A stretch of DNA of 6,918 bases, from NCBI GenBank assembly GCA_903890885.1, contig CAITCX010000098.1, positions 1-6,918 on the forward strand, in the 5' to 3' direction. The translations under genes and the position numbers were made by a program. Below, piece after piece: positions 6,318-6,918 of this stretch. The number at the start of each line of letters is the position of its first letter. Position 1 is the first letter of the stretch. Below the pieces are notes generated by a model. It worked only from the letters and a program-made list of their open reading frames with translations, was not told where the DNA came from and did not search any database. Origin of the DNA: an uncultured Dehalococcoidia bacterium (lineage in GTDB: Bacteria > Chloroflexota > Dehalococcoidia > Dehalococcoidales > UBA3254).

Positions 6318-6918
6318 TTGGCTGAAAAAACAGTATTAGTGGTAGAAGATGACAGCACCCTGCAAAGTGTCCTTCTTTATAACCTTAATAAGGAAGGCTA
6401 CCGGGTTGAACAGGCATTGGACGGTTTGGATGGCCTGGAGAAAGCCAGAAGCATCAAGCCGGATCTTCTTGTTCTGGACGTGATGCTGCCAAAATTGAAT
6501 GGTTTCGAGGTATGCCGCACCTTGAGGCAAGAAATGGCCGTTCCTATTTTAATCCTGACCGCAAAAGATGATGAGATTGACAAAGTGGTTGGGCTCGATT
6601 TGGGGGCGGACGACTACATGACCAAACCTTTCAAAATTCGCGAGTTACTAGCCAGGATTAGAGCTATTTTGCGCAGAGCGGAGCAGGCTGCAATAAAACC
6701 GCCTGATACCGGCAGCCTGATAAAAACCGATACCATGGAAATAGATATCGCACGACACACGGTCAAGGTAAGAGGCAAGCAGCTTGAATTAACCCCTAAA
6801 GAATTTGATTTACTGACATTATTGATCCGCAACAAAGGCATGGTATTTAACCGGGAGCAACTGCTCGAGAAAGTATGGGAATACGGTTACGCCGGAGATA
6901 CCCGTACTGTAGACGTCC
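6318..6918 (+). CDS. OmpR/PhoB-family response regulator (3' partial)
   Basis: A two-component response regulator, cut by the window end after 200 codons of a usual 225-240. The receiver domain (about 4-120) shows the acidic pair D11-D12, phospho-acceptor D54 (LLVLDVMLP, 50-58), switch residue T81 and K103 (TKPF), so it should be phosphorylated by a histidine kinase. After a linker (about 121-135) comes a winged-helix DNA-binding domain with the family's LTPKEFDLL (158-166), the NREQLLEKVW segment (178-187) and the start of the recognition helix, GDTRTVDV (193-200). The start is TTG at 6318, 4 nt after the LOG stop codon, so the two genes are very likely cotranscribed and perhaps translationally coupled. 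A sensor kinase gene would be expected next. The signal and the target genes cannot be told from the window; names such as phoB, phoP or regX would be guesses. Confidence 0.95.
   Translation, partial: MAEKTVLVVEDDSTLQSVLLYNLNKEGYRVEQALDGLDGLEKARSIKPDLLVLDVMLPKLNGFEVCRTLRQEMAVPILILTAKDDEIDKVVGLDLGADDYMTKPFKIRELLARIRAILRRAEQAAIKPPDTGSLIKTDTMEIDIARHTVKVRGKQLELTPKEFDLLTLLIRNKGMVFNREQLLEKVWEYGYAGDTRTVDV

Noticed and set aside
6314..6340. ATG at 6314 as a start after the LOG gene
   Set aside because: Its frame reads eight codons and stops at TAG; the regulator's frame begins at TTG 6318.

Overview
The window looks like a stretch of bacterial chromosome. It is gene-dense, every supported gene is on the + strand, and it carries short overlaps, 1-4 nt gaps and Shine-Dalgarno sites. 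Base composition is moderate in the genes, but drops to about 31% GC (hand count) in one 300-nt gap. No rRNA, tRNA, transposase, CRISPR array or phage gene was seen. The host cannot be fixed from sequence alone. The subfamily of the LOG-type protein, a free-standing B12-binding domain and an OmpR-type regulator with a TTG start would suit a Chloroflexota (Dehalococcoidia-like) or related anaerobic bacterium, but this is a weak inference.

Layout. (1) Positions 1-2299 hold the 3' part of a large ABC-transporter permease with two FtsX-type membrane domains; its start and its probable ATPase lie upstream. (2) Positions 2300-2599 are an AT-rich gap with a short direct repeat, a small palindrome, weak hairpins and a possible promoter. 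(3) Positions 2600-5097 form a tight three-gene unit: a free-standing cobalamin-binding protein, a LolC/MacB-type permease whose start overlaps it by 14 nt, and a LolD/MacB-type ATPase that begins 1 nt after the permease. A long nested hairpin followed by TTTT (5108-5173) probably ends this unit. (4) Positions 5270-6918 form a second unit: a LOG-family nucleotide-processing protein of the long (~350 aa) subfamily. It is followed after 4 nt by an OmpR/PhoB-type response regulator that starts with TTG and is cut by the window end.

How the parts may work together. The permease of 3255-4409 and the ATPase of 4411-5097 should form one transporter of the LolCDE/MacB (type VII ABC) kind, which use ATP to drive extrusion or release of substrates from the outer face of the membrane rather than classic import. 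The unusual part is its first gene. This is a B12 domain whose motif, E-x-H-x-x-G preceded by P-G, resembles sensory B12 domains (CarH/LitR, AerR/PpaA) more than catalytic corrinoid proteins, yet it has no DNA-binding domain. The most interesting hypothesis here is that a corrinoid (or light or redox, via corrinoid) signal is tied to an FtsX-type ABC transporter. The LOG gene and response regulator are likely co-transcribed, with a sensor kinase probably just beyond the window.
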